From Clostridium porci (GTDB lineage Bacteria > Bacillota > Clostridia > Lachnospirales > Lachnospiraceae), in NCBI RefSeq assembly GCF_009696375.1, contig NZ_VUMD01000025.1, forward strand, positions 1 through 38,389: a stretch of 38,389 nt of DNA, written 5' to 3'. Under the pieces are notes generated by a model. The model saw only the letters and a list, made by a program, of their open reading frames with translations. It had not been told where the DNA came from and ran no database searches. Below are positions 7,373-16,480 of the stretch, piece after piece (within the stretch, counting starts at the first letter, position 1; each line of letters begins with the position of its first letter). The position numbers and the translations under genes were made by a program.

Positions 7373-9010
7373 ATGAGGCGGAGTTTGGTGAAAAAGGCGG
7401 CTGTGCTGATGTCTGCGGCTATGGTACTTACAGGCTGTAGCGGCACCGCCGGTGAAAGCGGCAGAGGCAAGACTAGAGCGCAGGCAGAGCAGGATGGTAA
7501 GCAGCAGGACAGGGAGGATGTAATAGTGGTTATGGGGCCTAATTCGGAGCCAGAGGCGGGCTTTGACCCAGCTTATGGCTGGGGGGCTGGCGAGCATGTC
7601 CATGAGCCTCTCATACAGAGCACGCTGACAGTTACGAATAAGGATTTAACCATTGGCTATGACCTGGCTACAGATATGAAAGTCAGCAGTGACGGGCTTA
7701 TCTGGACGGTTACGATACGAGATGATGTGTTATTTACAGATGGAGAAAGGCTGACGGCAAAGGATGTGGCATTTACTTATAATACATTGAAGAATACCAG
7801 CTCGGTGAATGATTTTACCATGCTTAAGGAAGCAGTGGCAAAGGATGGCAGCACGGTGGAATTTCATATGGAGCGTCCCTATTCAATCTGGCCTTATACG
7901 ATGGCCATTGTGGGAATTGTGCCGGAGCATGCCTACGGCGCTGGTTATGGCTCTAATCCCATCGGCTCCGGCAGATATAAGCTGGCCCAGTGGGACAGGG
8001 GGCAGCAGGTAATTCTGGAGGCAAATCCCGATTACTATGGTGAGGCGCCGAAGATGAAGAAGGTGACGATCCTTTTTATGGATGAGGATGGGGCTTATGC
8101 GGCTGTAAGATCGGGACAGGTGGATTTGGCTTATACAGCGGCCTCCTATTCAGACCAGACCTTGCCAGGATATCAGCTTTTAAGCTTTGAGACTGTGGAT
8201 AACCGCGGTTTTAATCTTCCTACTGTACCGGCAGGGGAAACCTCTGAAAGCGGGACCCCTATTGGAAATGATTTTACATCGGATGTACGGGTAAGAAGAG
8301 CTATAAACCTGGCTATTAACCGGGAGGAAATGATTGAGGATGTTCTGAATGGTTATGGAAGCCCGGCATATAGTGTATGTGATAAGATGCCTTGGTACAA
8401 CAGCGAGGCAGAGATTGCCTATGCTCCTGATCAGGCTGCCGCTCTTTTGGATGAAGCAGGCTGGACGATGGGAGTTGAGGGGTGTCGTGAAAAGGACGGA
8501 AAGCAGGCTGGGTTTACGCTGATGTATCCAGCCAGCGATTCGGTGCGTCAGGCATTGGCTGCGAATACGGCTAATCAGTTAAAGAACTTGGGAATTGCTG
8601 TAAAAACGGAGGGTGTAGGCTGGGATACCGCCTATGACAGAGCAGAGTCACAGCCTCTTATATGGGGGTGGGGTGCCCATACGCCTATGGAGCTCTACAA
8701 CATTTACCATACGGACGCTGATACAGGGTTGGCGGGATATTCGCCCTATAAAAATGAACGGGTGGATCAATACATGGATGAGGCTTTAGCCAGCGGCGAT
8801 CTGGAGGAGTCCTATGAGCTCTGGAAAAAGGCCCAGTGGGACGGAGAAACAGGCATTACCCAGGACGGGGATATTCCCTGGATCTGGCTGGCAAATATCG
8901 ATCATCTCTACTGGTCTAGGGAGAACCTGAAGGTGGCGGATCAGAAGCTTCATCCTCATGGTCATGGCTGGTCCATTGTGAACAATGTGGATCAGTGGAG
9001 CTGGAAGTAA
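7373..9010 (+). CDS. Peptide/nickel-type ABC transporter substrate-binding lipoprotein (NikA-like)
   Basis: 545 residues after an AAAAGGAG site. A lipoprotein signal is present: basic start, hydrophobic core, lipobox LTGC with Cys22 as the acylation site. The rest is the SBP_bac_5 (OppA/DppA/NikA) fold, with the family block VRRAINLAINREEMI (~305-319) and the typical YKLAQWDRGQQVILEANPDYYG region. It should bind ligand outside the membrane and deliver it to the two permeases encoded next. Sequence alone does not separate peptide from nickel binding; the assignment to nickel rests on sharing an operon with larBCE. His residues at the extreme C-terminus (LHPHGHGW) could contact metal. Confidence 0.85.
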   Translation: MRRSLVKKAAVLMSAAMVLTGCSGTAGESGRGKTRAQAEQDGKQQDREDVIVVMGPNSEPEAGFDPAYGWGAGEHVHEPLIQSTLTVTNKDLTIGYDLATDMKVSSDGLIWTVTIRDDVLFTDGERLTAKDVAFTYNTLKNTSSVNDFTMLKEAVAKDGSTVEFHMERPYSIWPYTMAIVGIVPEHAYGAGYGSNPIGSGRYKLAQWDRGQQVILEANPDYYGEAPKMKKVTILFMDEDGAYAAVRSGQVDLAYTAASYSDQTLPGYQLLSFETVDNRGFNLPTVPAGETSESGTPIGNDFTSDVRVRRAINLAINREEMIEDVLNGYGSPAYSVCDKMPWYNSEAEIAYAPDQAAALLDEAGWTMGVEGCREKDGKQAGFTLMYPASDSVRQALAANTANQLKNLGIAVKTEGVGWDTAYDRAESQPLIWGWGAHTPMELYNIYHTDADTGLAGYSPYKNERVDQYMDEALASGDLEESYELWKKAQWDGETGITQDGDIPWIWLANIDHLYWSRENLKVADQKLHPHGHGWSIVNNVDQWSWK

Positions 9011-9031
9011 GGGGATAGAAAGGGCGGACAG

Positions 9032-10015
9032 ATGAATTGGAAACAGGCTGGAATAAGCGTGATACGGATGGCGGTTCTTTTGGCGCTTGTGAGCATAGCG
9101 GCATTTTTTCTGGTATCAGCTTCGCCTCTGGATCCTCTTAAGACCAATGTGGGACAGGCGGCTCTGGGAGGAATGAGCCAGGAGCAGATTGATGTGCTGA
9201 AGGAGTATTGGGGGATGAATACGCCGCCTGTGGAGCGTTATCTTGCCTGGGCAGGGAATTTTTTAAGAGGCGATATGGGAATATCCCTGCTGTACAGACA
9301 GCCTGTAGCCCAGGTTATAGGGATGAAGCTTAGAAATTCCCTGGGGCTTATGGCTGCCGCCTGGGCTCTGTCGGGGATCACAGGGTTTGCGCTGGGAGTG
9401 ATTGCAGGAGCCAATAAGGGCGGTCCGGCAGATAGGATTATATCAGCCTATGCTTTGGTAACAGCCAGTACACCGGCTTTTTGGGTAGCGCTGGCGCTGC
9501 TTATGGTGTTTGGAGTTTGGCTTCAGGTGCTTCCCATTGGATTTAGCGTACCCATTGGGGTGGAGGCAGGGGCAGTGACGGTAAGGGACAGGCTTTTGCA
9601 CAGCGTACTGCCTGTAGCTGCATTGTCTGTGACAGGCATTTCCAATATTGTTCTTCATACAAGGGAGAAGATGGCAGAGGTGATGGAGAGTGATTATGTG
9701 CTTTTTGCAAGAGCCAGAGGGGAGTCCAGATGGAGCATTATAAAGAGGCATGGAATCCGTAATATTCTTCTTCCGGCAATGACGCTTCAGTTTGCCTCAG
9801 TCAGTGAGATTTTCGGCGGTTCTGTGCTGGTGGAGCAGGTGTTTTCCTACCCTGGCCTGGGGCAGGCTACAGTGGCTGCGGGCCTGGGGGGAGATGTGCC
9901 TCTTCTTTTGGGGATCACAATCGTCACCGGAGCTGTTGTATGCATGGGAAATTTGGCGGCAAATGTGCTGTACGGAGCGATTGATCCCAGAATGAGAAGG
10001 AGGGAGGGTTCATGA
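9032..10015 (+). CDS. ABC transporter permease, NikB/DppB type
   Basis: 327 residues with about six membrane helices. The BPD_transp_1 coupling loop is clear (ARARGESRWSIIKRHGIRN, ~228-246), where the ATPase docks. The N-terminal helix and extracytoplasmic segment (LDPLKTNVGQAALGG) are standard for the first permease of peptide/nickel importers. It starts 21 bases after the binding-protein gene and ends in a 4-base ATGA overlap with the next permease, so the two are translationally coupled. It forms a heterodimeric channel with that protein. Substrate is inferred as nickel from context. Confidence 0.88.
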   Translation: MNWKQAGISVIRMAVLLALVSIAAFFLVSASPLDPLKTNVGQAALGGMSQEQIDVLKEYWGMNTPPVERYLAWAGNFLRGDMGISLLYRQPVAQVIGMKLRNSLGLMAAAWALSGITGFALGVIAGANKGGPADRIISAYALVTASTPAFWVALALLMVFGVWLQVLPIGFSVPIGVEAGAVTVRDRLLHSVLPVAALSVTGISNIVLHTREKMAEVMESDYVLFARARGESRWSIIKRHGIRNILLPAMTLQFASVSEIFGGSVLVEQVFSYPGLGQATVAAGLGGDVPLLLGITIVTGAVVCMGNLAANVLYGAIDPRMRRREGS

Positions 10016-10845
10016 AAAGGAATAACATATGGAACGGAAGGAAAATGATGGCTGCTCTGATGGCGCTGGCTGCCGTTATGATGACGGTAATTGCCGTGAT
10101 CGGGCAGAGGCTGTCGGGGGAGGCTATGGTCACAGATTTTTCTAGAAAAAATCTTGCTCCCAGCCTCCGCTATCTTTTTGGAACAGACTGGATGGGAAGG
10201 GATATGTTTGTCAGAACGCTTGCAGGGCTTTCCATCAGCATCCGTACCGGATTTCTGACTGCCTGTATCAGTGCTGTAATTGCCTGTATCATGGGTACGG
10301 CAGCTGCGTGTCTGGGCAAGGCTGCAGACGGGGTTGTGGGGCTTTTCATCGATTTAGTTATGGGGATTCCCCATATTCTTTTGCTGATTCTTATTTCATA
10401 TGCAGTGGGTAAGGGAGAGATGGGAGTGCTGGTTGGAATATCTCTGACTCACTGGACCTCTCTTGCAAGACTTTTACGAGGAGAAGTTCTGCAGCTGAAG
10501 GAGAGCCAGTATATTAAGGTGGCCAGGAAGCTGGGGATGGGGAAGCTTAACATTGCGTTTAAGCATATGCTGCCTCAGCTTTTACCTCAGCTGTTGGTAG
10601 GCACAGTTTTGTTGTTCCCCCATGCTATTCTTCATGAGGCAAGCATTACCTTTCTGGGATTCGGGCTCTCGCCGGAGCAGCCGGCCATTGGAATCATTCT
10701 TTCCGAGAGCATGAAATACCTGACTATGGGGAGATGGTGGCTGGCGCTGTTTCCTGGACTTTTACTGGTTTTGGCAGTGATGCTGTTTCATTTTATGGGG
10801 GATGCTGTGATGAGGCTTATAGATCCGGCTCAGGCTCATATGTAG
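10012..10845 (+). CDS. ABC transporter permease, NikC/DppC type
   Basis: 277 residues, about five to six membrane helices. It has the characteristic LFGTDWMGRDMFVRTL entry block (~57-72) and a coupling loop ARKLGMGKLNIAFKHMLPQ (~171-189). It overlaps the upstream permease by 4 bases and is followed after 9 bases by the first ATPase, which has a strong AGGAGGGG site. Second channel subunit of the importer. Length fits the family. Confidence 0.88.
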   Translation: MKRNNIWNGRKMMAALMALAAVMMTVIAVIGQRLSGEAMVTDFSRKNLAPSLRYLFGTDWMGRDMFVRTLAGLSISIRTGFLTACISAVIACIMGTAAACLGKAADGVVGLFIDLVMGIPHILLLILISYAVGKGEMGVLVGISLTHWTSLARLLRGEVLQLKESQYIKVARKLGMGKLNIAFKHMLPQLLPQLLVGTVLLFPHAILHEASITFLGFGLSPEQPAIGIILSESMKYLTMGRWWLALFPGLLLVLAVMLFHFMGDAVMRLIDPAQAHM

Positions 10846-10854
10846 GAGGGGTTC

Positions 10855-11787
10855 ATGGCAGAGAGAGATGTGATATTGTCTGTAAAGCATCTGGGGATCT
10901 TCTTTACCCAGTATGAGAGGGGATGGAGGCAGACAAAGCTTCCTGTGATTAGAGATTTAAGCGTGAAGGTGAGAGCCGGCCAGGTGGTGGCTGTGGTTGG
11001 TTCAAGCGGGTCTGGAAAAAGTCTTTTGGCCCATGCAATAATGGGACTGCTGCCGGGCAATGCTTCCTGGAGCGGAGATATTGCGTTTAAAGGGGAAGCC
11101 CTTACTCAGAAGCGTTTAAAGACAGTGAGAGGACGGGAGATGGTACTGGTTCCTCAGAGTGTTTCCTATCTGGATCCTCTTATGACTATAGGAAGTCAGG
11201 TGAGGAAGGGGAGAAGGGATAAGGAAAGCAGAGGAAAATGCCGGAGGGCTCTGGAGCGCTACGGACTGGGGAAGGAGACAGAGCAGCTGTATCCCTTCCA
11301 GCTTTCCGGAGGTATGGCCCGGAGGGTATTGATTTCCACGGCAGTAATGGAAAATCCGTGTCTGGTGATCGCAGATGAGCCTACACCTGGGCTTCATATC
11401 AACGCTGCAAAGCGGGTGCTTTCTCATTTCCGGGAGCTTGCAGACGATGGAGCGGGTGTTCTCCTGATTACCCATGATTTGGAGCTGGCTGTGGAGGCGG
11501 CTGATCGGATTGTGGTGTTTTATGCAGGAACGACTGTGGAGGAAGCCGCGGCAGAGGACTTTAAAGGAGAGGAAAGGCTGCGCCATCCCTACAGCAAGGC
11601 GCTTTACCGGGCTATGCCGGTCAACGGGTTTGAGGCTGCGTCTGGCGCTCAGCCTTATGTTAAAAATCTGCCTGAGGGCTGCCCTTATGGGCCTAGGTGT
11701 CTGGACTATGACGAGGGCTGCAGAGGTGAAATTAAGTATCGCAGTTTCAGGGATGGTATGGTAAAATGCAGGAAGGCGGGAGTATGA
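10855..11787 (+). CDS. ABC transporter ATPase, NikD/DppD type
   Basis: 310 residues. Walker A VGSSGSGKS (~46-54), Q-loop VPQSVSYLDP, signature LSGGMARR (~156-163), Walker B CLVIADEPT and switch His in LLITHDLE. The C-terminal ~45 residues carry the Cys-rich segment typical of peptide/nickel ATPases (EGCPYGPRC, DEGC). It energises the two permeases together with the second ATPase, whose start overlaps this stop by 4 bases. Confidence 0.9.
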   Translation: MAERDVILSVKHLGIFFTQYERGWRQTKLPVIRDLSVKVRAGQVVAVVGSSGSGKSLLAHAIMGLLPGNASWSGDIAFKGEALTQKRLKTVRGREMVLVPQSVSYLDPLMTIGSQVRKGRRDKESRGKCRRALERYGLGKETEQLYPFQLSGGMARRVLISTAVMENPCLVIADEPTPGLHINAAKRVLSHFRELADDGAGVLLITHDLELAVEAADRIVVFYAGTTVEEAAAEDFKGEERLRHPYSKALYRAMPVNGFEAASGAQPYVKNLPEGCPYGPRCLDYDEGCRGEIKYRSFRDGMVKCRKAGV

Positions 11788-12383
11788 GACTGGAGGCAGT
11801 AGACATTTCCTTTCGATACGATAATGGAAGCAGGAACGTACTAAATCATGTAAGCCTGTATCTGGAAGATGGGGAGCGGCTGGGGCTTAAGGCACCCAGC
11901 GGCTTTGGAAAGACGACCCTTTGTAAAATTCTTGGGGGATATGAGGAGCCCCATAATGGGCAGGTGCTTTTGGATGGAAAGCCCCTGTCCTCCTACAAGG
12001 GATATTGTCCAGTGCAGATGATATGGCAGCATCCGGAATTATCAGTGAATCCCAGGATAAAAATGAAGGAAGTTATTAAGGAGGGGGACAGGGTGTCTCA
12101 GGATATTATTCAGAGACTGGGGATTGAGGAGGACTGGATGGATCGGTATCCAGGAGAGCTTTCCGGCGGGGAGCTGCAGAGGTTTTGTATAGCCAGGGCA
12201 TTAGGAAGAAGAACGAAAATTCTGCTGGCAGATGAAATAAGCGCCATGCTGGATTTGATTACCCAGAGCCAGATGTGGAATTTTCTTCTGGAGGAAGCCG
12301 GAGGGCGAGAGATAGGGATGGTGGTTGTAAGCCATTCTGAGGAATTGCTGGATCGGGTTTGTACAAGGATAATGGAATTGTAA
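11784..12383 (+). CDS. ABC transporter ATPase, NikE/DppF type (short)
   Basis: 199 residues from ATG 11784, which forms an ATGA overlap with the upstream ATPase. An upstream start is possible but has no better site. Walker A is PSGFGKTT, signature LSGGELQR, Walker B ILLADE, D-loop SAMLD and switch His in VSHSEE, all intact. It lacks the C-terminal oligopeptide/nickel extension of its partner and is shorter than typical DppF/OppF proteins, resembling NikE of nickel systems. Second nucleotide-binding subunit of the importer. Confidence 0.87.
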   Translation: MRLEAVDISFRYDNGSRNVLNHVSLYLEDGERLGLKAPSGFGKTTLCKILGGYEEPHNGQVLLDGKPLSSYKGYCPVQMIWQHPELSVNPRIKMKEVIKEGDRVSQDIIQRLGIEEDWMDRYPGELSGGELQRFCIARALGRRTKILLADEISAMLDLITQSQMWNFLLEEAGGREIGMVVVSHSEELLDRVCTRIMEL

Positions 12384-12482
12384 TGAATATTGAAGCAGGA
12401 CTTGGGTATGCTGCGTACGGAAGGATGGAGCTTGAGAAAAAGAGGCGTCAGATATATAATTGAAGGGAAAGGAGAGCCGGAT

Positions 12483-13226
12483 ATGGATGTTAAGAAGCTG
12501 TTGGAGCAAGTACGGGACGGAGTGGTTCAGGTGGAGGACGCACAAGAGGCGCTGAAGAATCTGCCTTATGAGGATCTAGGGTATGCGAAGCTGGATCATC
12601 ATAGAAAGCTGCGGTCAGGCTTTGGAGAGACGGTGTTCTGCCAGGGAAAGCCAGACGCCTTTCTTCTGGAGATATACAAGAGGCTTTCTGAACGGGATGG
12701 GGAGGTGCTTGGAACCAGGGCTTCCGAAGAACAGCATAGGCTGGTGAAGGAAGCTGTACCACAGGTGGCCTATGATCCTATTTCCAGGATTTTGAAGGTC
12801 GAAAAGGAGGGGAAGGAGAGAAAAGGTCTGGTGGCTGTGTGCACCGGAGGAACAGCAGACATTCCCGTGGCAGAGGAGGCAGCCCAGACGGCAGAATACT
12901 TTGGATGCAGGGTGGACAGGATTTTTGACGTGGGTGTGGCTGGGATTCACAGGCTTCTGTCCCAGAGAGAACGGATCGTGAGAGCCAACTGCATTGTGGC
13001 GGTGGCCGGGATGGAGGGAGCCTTGGGAACTGTGCTTGCAGGTCTGGCAGACTGCCCGGTGGTTGCGGTGCCTACCTCTGTGGGGTATGGGGCCAGCTTT
13101 CATGGGCTGTCGGCCCTTCTGACAATGCTGAACTCCTGCGCCAATGGGATTTCGGTTGTGAATATTGATAATGGATACGGCGCTGGCTATCTGGCCACAC
13201 AAATAAATCGACTGGCGGTGAAATAA
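12483..13226 (+). CDS. larB: LarB, pyridinium-3,5-biscarboxylate synthase
   Basis: 247 residues, the usual LarB length, from ATG 12483 after GAAAGGAG; a longer in-frame TTG start at 12390 is less likely. LarB carboxylates and hydrolyses nicotinic acid adenine dinucleotide, the first step in nickel-pincer nucleotide synthesis. The C-terminal domain is PurE-like (TGGTADIPVAEEAA, 121-134). Cys219 in NSCANGISVVNIDNG corresponds to the catalytic Cys of the family, and Glu178 in GMEGAL is the likely acid/base. Located 99 bases after the importer genes and one base before larC. Confidence 0.95.
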   Translation: MDVKKLLEQVRDGVVQVEDAQEALKNLPYEDLGYAKLDHHRKLRSGFGETVFCQGKPDAFLLEIYKRLSERDGEVLGTRASEEQHRLVKEAVPQVAYDPISRILKVEKEGKERKGLVAVCTGGTADIPVAEEAAQTAEYFGCRVDRIFDVGVAGIHRLLSQRERIVRANCIVAVAGMEGALGTVLAGLADCPVVAVPTSVGYGASFHGLSALLTMLNSCANGISVVNIDNGYGAGYLATQINRLAVK

Positions 13227-13227
13227 T

Positions 13228-14568
13228 ATGGGAAAGATTTTATATCTGGAATGTAATTCTGGGATTAGCGGTGATATGATGGTAGGAGCGCTTCTGGATT
13301 TAGGAGCGGATCGGCAGGTACTGGAACAGGGGCTTAAGAGTCTGGGAGTAGGCGGGTATCATCTGCATTTTGGCAGAAAAACTGTTTGTGGCCTGGATGC
13401 TTTTGATTTTGACGTGCATCTGGAGGAGGACGGGGATACTAATAGAGAGAATGAGCGTGTTCAAGGTTGTGGAAAAAGTGGAGAGCATGCGTATGCCCAC
13501 AGCCATGAGGGTGGTGGTGGGCATGAACACCTTCATAGCCATGAGCATAGTGGGGAGCATGAGCATACTCACAGCCATGGGCATGCTCACGCGCACCGTA
13601 ACCTTTACGCTATCTATCATATAATTGACAGGCTGGATTCCAATGAAAGGGTAAAGGAGCTGGCCCGGAGGATGTTTAGGATTGTAGCAGAGGCAGAGGC
13701 TAAGGCCCACGGGCTGCCTCTGGAGCAGGTGCATTTCCACGAAGTGGGAGCTGTGGACTCGATTGTGGATATGATCAGCGTGGCTCTGTGCATGGATAAT
13801 CTGGGGATTGAGGATGTGGTGGTTTCAGCCTTGGCGGAGGGGCATGGCTTTGTTCACTGTCAGCATGGAATACTGCCGGTTCCGGTTCCTGCAACTGTCA
13901 ATATTGTTTCTGCTTATGGCCTGGAGCTTAGGTTTACAGATAATGAGGGAGAAATGGTAACGCCTACGGGGGCGGCGATTGCGGCTGCATTGGGAACAAA
14001 AAGGCAGCTTCCCGCTTCCTGCCGTCTTGTTAAGGTGGGAATGGGAGCAGGCAATAAGGTGTTCAGGCAGGCAAATGTTTTGAGGGCAATGATTCTGGAG
14101 GAATCCGGGGAGGATAGGGAGGCTATATGCGTGTTGGAATCCAATCTGGATGATTGTTCAGGGGAAAGTCTGGGCTTTGTTATGGAGCTTTTGCTGGAAG
14201 CAGGGGCTGCAGATGTGTGGTATACTCCTATTTTTATGAAAAAGAACCGTCCGGCTTATATGATGTCGGTAATTTGCAGGGAGGGGGAGCGGGAAAGGCT
14301 GGAGGAGATTATACTGGTTCATACCACTACCATTGGAATCAGACATTATCCGGTTGACAGGACGGTGCTGGAGAGAGAGAATAAAACCGTTTGTACTTCC
14401 TGGGGAAATGCGCAGGTAAAGGTCTGCCTTTACAAAGGAAGGAGCTTTTGCTATCCTGAGTATGAGAGCGTGAGAGCGCTGTGCCGCAGCAATCACGTGG
14501 ATTTTCAGACCGTGTACCATGAGGTACGCAGAGCTGGGAACGAGGCACAGATGGCAATAAAGCAGTGA
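13228..14568 (+). CDS. larC: LarC, nickel-insertion cyclometallase
   Basis: 446 residues as one uninterrupted frame. LarC inserts nickel into the sulphurated pincer nucleotide. The N-terminal block LYLECNSGISGDMMVGALLDLG is diagnostic, as is VHFHEVGAVDSIVDM (~169-183). Residues 87-123 form a His-rich loop with 15 His in 37 residues, probably a nickel store. In Lactiplantibacillus plantarum the product is made by ribosomal frameshifting between larC1 and larC2; here both halves are in one frame. The stop overlaps a possible GTG start of larE. Confidence 0.95.
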   Translation: MGKILYLECNSGISGDMMVGALLDLGADRQVLEQGLKSLGVGGYHLHFGRKTVCGLDAFDFDVHLEEDGDTNRENERVQGCGKSGEHAYAHSHEGGGGHEHLHSHEHSGEHEHTHSHGHAHAHRNLYAIYHIIDRLDSNERVKELARRMFRIVAEAEAKAHGLPLEQVHFHEVGAVDSIVDMISVALCMDNLGIEDVVVSALAEGHGFVHCQHGILPVPVPATVNIVSAYGLELRFTDNEGEMVTPTGAAIAAALGTKRQLPASCRLVKVGMGAGNKVFRQANVLRAMILEESGEDREAICVLESNLDDCSGESLGFVMELLLEAGAADVWYTPIFMKKNRPAYMMSVICREGERERLEEIILVHTTTIGIRHYPVDRTVLERENKTVCTSWGNAQVKVCLYKGRSFCYPEYESVRALCRSNHVDFQTVYHEVRRAGNEAQMAIKQ

Positions 14569-14582
14569 GAGAGAGGCTGAAT

Positions 14583-15389
14583 ATGAGAGAAAGGGACTTG
14601 CTGGAAGCCAGAATAAGAAAATTGGCAGATGAGGATGTATGCCTTGCCTTCTCTGGTGGAGTAGACTCCAGCCTTCTGCTGAAAATGGCTGCACAGGCGG
14701 CAGAGCGAACCGGTAAAAGGGTATATGCAGTAACCTTTGACAGCCGTCTGCACCCCTCCTGCGATCTGGAGATTGCAAAGCGGGTGGCAGCTGAGCTGGG
14801 AGGCATACATGAAGTCATAACAGTGGACGAGCTGGAGCAGGAAGAGATACGAATCAATCCGGTGAATCGCTGTTATCTATGTAAACTCCATCTTTTCAGG
14901 AAGCTGAGGGAGTTTGCAAAGGTCAGGGGTATCCGACAGATTCTGGATGGAACCAATGAGGATGACATGCATGTATACCGTCCTGGCATTCAGGCTTTAA
15001 AGGAGCTGGAAATCATCAGCCCTCTGGCAGAGCTGCATATTACAAAGGCTGCAGTAAAGAAGCTTGCCTCCTTTTATGGCATATCTGTAGCCTCCAGACC
15101 CTCTGCTCCATGTATGGCTACCAGGCTTCCCTACAATACGGAAATAGACTTTGACATACTGACCAGGATTGGCCAAGGGGAAGCGTATTTGCGTACGGCT
15201 CTGCCAGGAAATATCCGTCTCCGGCTTCACGGGGATCTGGTGCGTTTGGAGGTAGACAGCCTTTCCTTTTCTAAAGTCATGGAGCGTCAAAAAGAAATTA
15301 CGGAAGCCTTAAAAAGTCTGGGATTTATATATATTACACTGGATTTGGAGGGCTTTCGATCTGGTAGTATGGACATAGAGCTAGATTAG
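14583..15389 (+). CDS. larE: LarE, pyridinium-biscarboxylate sulfurtransferase
   Basis: 268 residues from ATG 14583 after AGAGAGG; GTG 14565, overlapping the larC stop, would add six residues. LarE adenylates the LarB product and adds sulphur. The PP-loop AFSGGVDSS (22-30) binds ATP. Cys177 in SAPCMATRLPY matches the sacrificial Cys position of the family. Cys97 and Cys100 (CYLC) are also present, giving the three-Cys pattern of LarE proteins thought to hold a 4Fe-4S cluster and so act catalytically; that functional assignment is inference. Last gene of the operon. Confidence 0.94.
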   Translation: MRERDLLEARIRKLADEDVCLAFSGGVDSSLLLKMAAQAAERTGKRVYAVTFDSRLHPSCDLEIAKRVAAELGGIHEVITVDELEQEEIRINPVNRCYLCKLHLFRKLREFAKVRGIRQILDGTNEDDMHVYRPGIQALKELEIISPLAELHITKAAVKKLASFYGISVASRPSAPCMATRLPYNTEIDFDILTRIGQGEAYLRTALPGNIRLRLHGDLVRLEVDSLSFSKVMERQKEITEALKSLGFIYITLDLEGFRSGSMDIELD

Positions 15390-15545
15390 AGTCAGGCAGG
15401 TGGATGAGCGAAGAAGCGCTAATTGTGTGGGATGGCAAAGACAGTGTTCCCTCCGCCGTTTTCGATTATATTACGACCTAACCATCCGGTGCGGGTCGCC
15501 GGTATGGATAGGCTGAGACTGCGTTTTGGGGCTGTAAAGACATAG

Positions 15546-15574
15546 TTGCATAAAAAAGAATAATGAATTATAAT
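15546..15574 (+). promoter_or_regulatory. Promoter of the cell-wall-binding protein gene
   Basis: TTGCAT (15546-15551), 17-bp spacer, TATAAT (15569-15574), about 70 bases before the gene start. No operator was recognised. Confidence 0.7.
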
Positions 15575-15645
15575 GAAACGAGTACAGTCAAATAGAAAAA
15601 TTGGCAAAAGGTGAATAATATATGAGAAATGAAAGGAGAGCTTCC

Positions 15646-16458
15646 ATGAAGAAAAGATTCGCAGTGACTATATCAGCAGTAGCTTTGAGTATGCTTATGG
15701 CAGTTCCGGCCTTTGCAGGCACATGGAAACAGGTTGATGGCAAGTGGAGATATCAAAAGGGCGCAAATAAGTATGTATATAATGATTGGGTTCAGGACAA
15801 GGGCAATTATTACTATATGGGAAATGATGGAAATATGCAGACCGGCTGGCAGCAGATAGGAGGACAGTGGTATTATCTGGATTCGGCAGGTATTATGCAG
15901 ACCGGCTGGATGAAGGATAACGATAAATGGTATTTTCTCCTTCCAAGCGGAGCCATGGCTGTAAACACTACCATTGACGGCCGCTGGATTGGAGCAGATG
16001 GCGTGTGGGAGCCGGCAGAGGGAGAGGTAGAGCCCTCTAATACTACGGATTTGACTACAGCGTATCTGGTGCAGAATCTAGAAGGGGTTTCTACTAAGGG
16101 TTATAATATTATTACTTCGGGGAAAAATGCAAGCGGAGACAGATGGAGTAATGCAATCCGGTTAAGAGGTAAGGGCAGCTATGTAAAGTATGATACCAAA
16201 GGAGCGTATCGTCTGCTCAGTGGAAGAATTGCCCCTTCTTCACAGTTTGACAGCTCTCTTCTTGGCAGAGTGACTGTTTACGGTGACAACGATACTGTTC
16301 TGTATACATCACCAGATATTCATTACAATGAGAAAAATCTTTACTTCGGCGTAGATGTATCCGGTCAGAGCCAAATCAGGGTTGAGCTGTCTCTGGTTAA
16401 GGATAATGAGTGGGACGAGCCGGTTATTCTGCTGGATAAGCTGGCGTTGTATAAGTAG
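15646..16458 (+). CDS. Secreted protein with cell-wall-binding repeats and a beta-sandwich domain
   Basis: 270 residues from ATG 15646 after AAAGGAG; an upstream in-frame ATG lacks a ribosome site. Signal peptide of ~24 residues ending VPAFAG. Residues ~25-125 contain about four aromatic repeats of the choline/glucan-binding type (GWQQIGGQWYYLDSAG, GWMKDNDKWYFLLPSG). The C-terminal ~125 residues (SNAIRLRGKGSYVKYD, VTVYGDNDTVLYTS, LDKLALYK) resemble an NPCBM-like carbohydrate-binding sandwich. No catalytic domain is visible, so a wall-anchored binding role is inferred. Confidence 0.8.
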   Translation: MKKRFAVTISAVALSMLMAVPAFAGTWKQVDGKWRYQKGANKYVYNDWVQDKGNYYYMGNDGNMQTGWQQIGGQWYYLDSAGIMQTGWMKDNDKWYFLLPSGAMAVNTTIDGRWIGADGVWEPAEGEVEPSNTTDLTTAYLVQNLEGVSTKGYNIITSGKNASGDRWSNAIRLRGKGSYVKYDTKGAYRLLSGRIAPSSQFDSSLLGRVTVYGDNDTVLYTSPDIHYNEKNLYFGVDVSGQSQIRVELSLVKDNEWDEPVILLDKLALYK

Positions 16459-16480
16459 GGATTAAAGCGGACATGAAAAA

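Noticed and set aside
12390..12482. N-terminal extension of LarB from TTG
   Set aside because: No ribosome site at TTG; ATG 12483 follows GAAAGGAG and gives the family length.
13300..13740. Antisense frames across larC
   Set aside because: Rich in Met and His-complement codons, produced by the His-rich repeat on the other strand.
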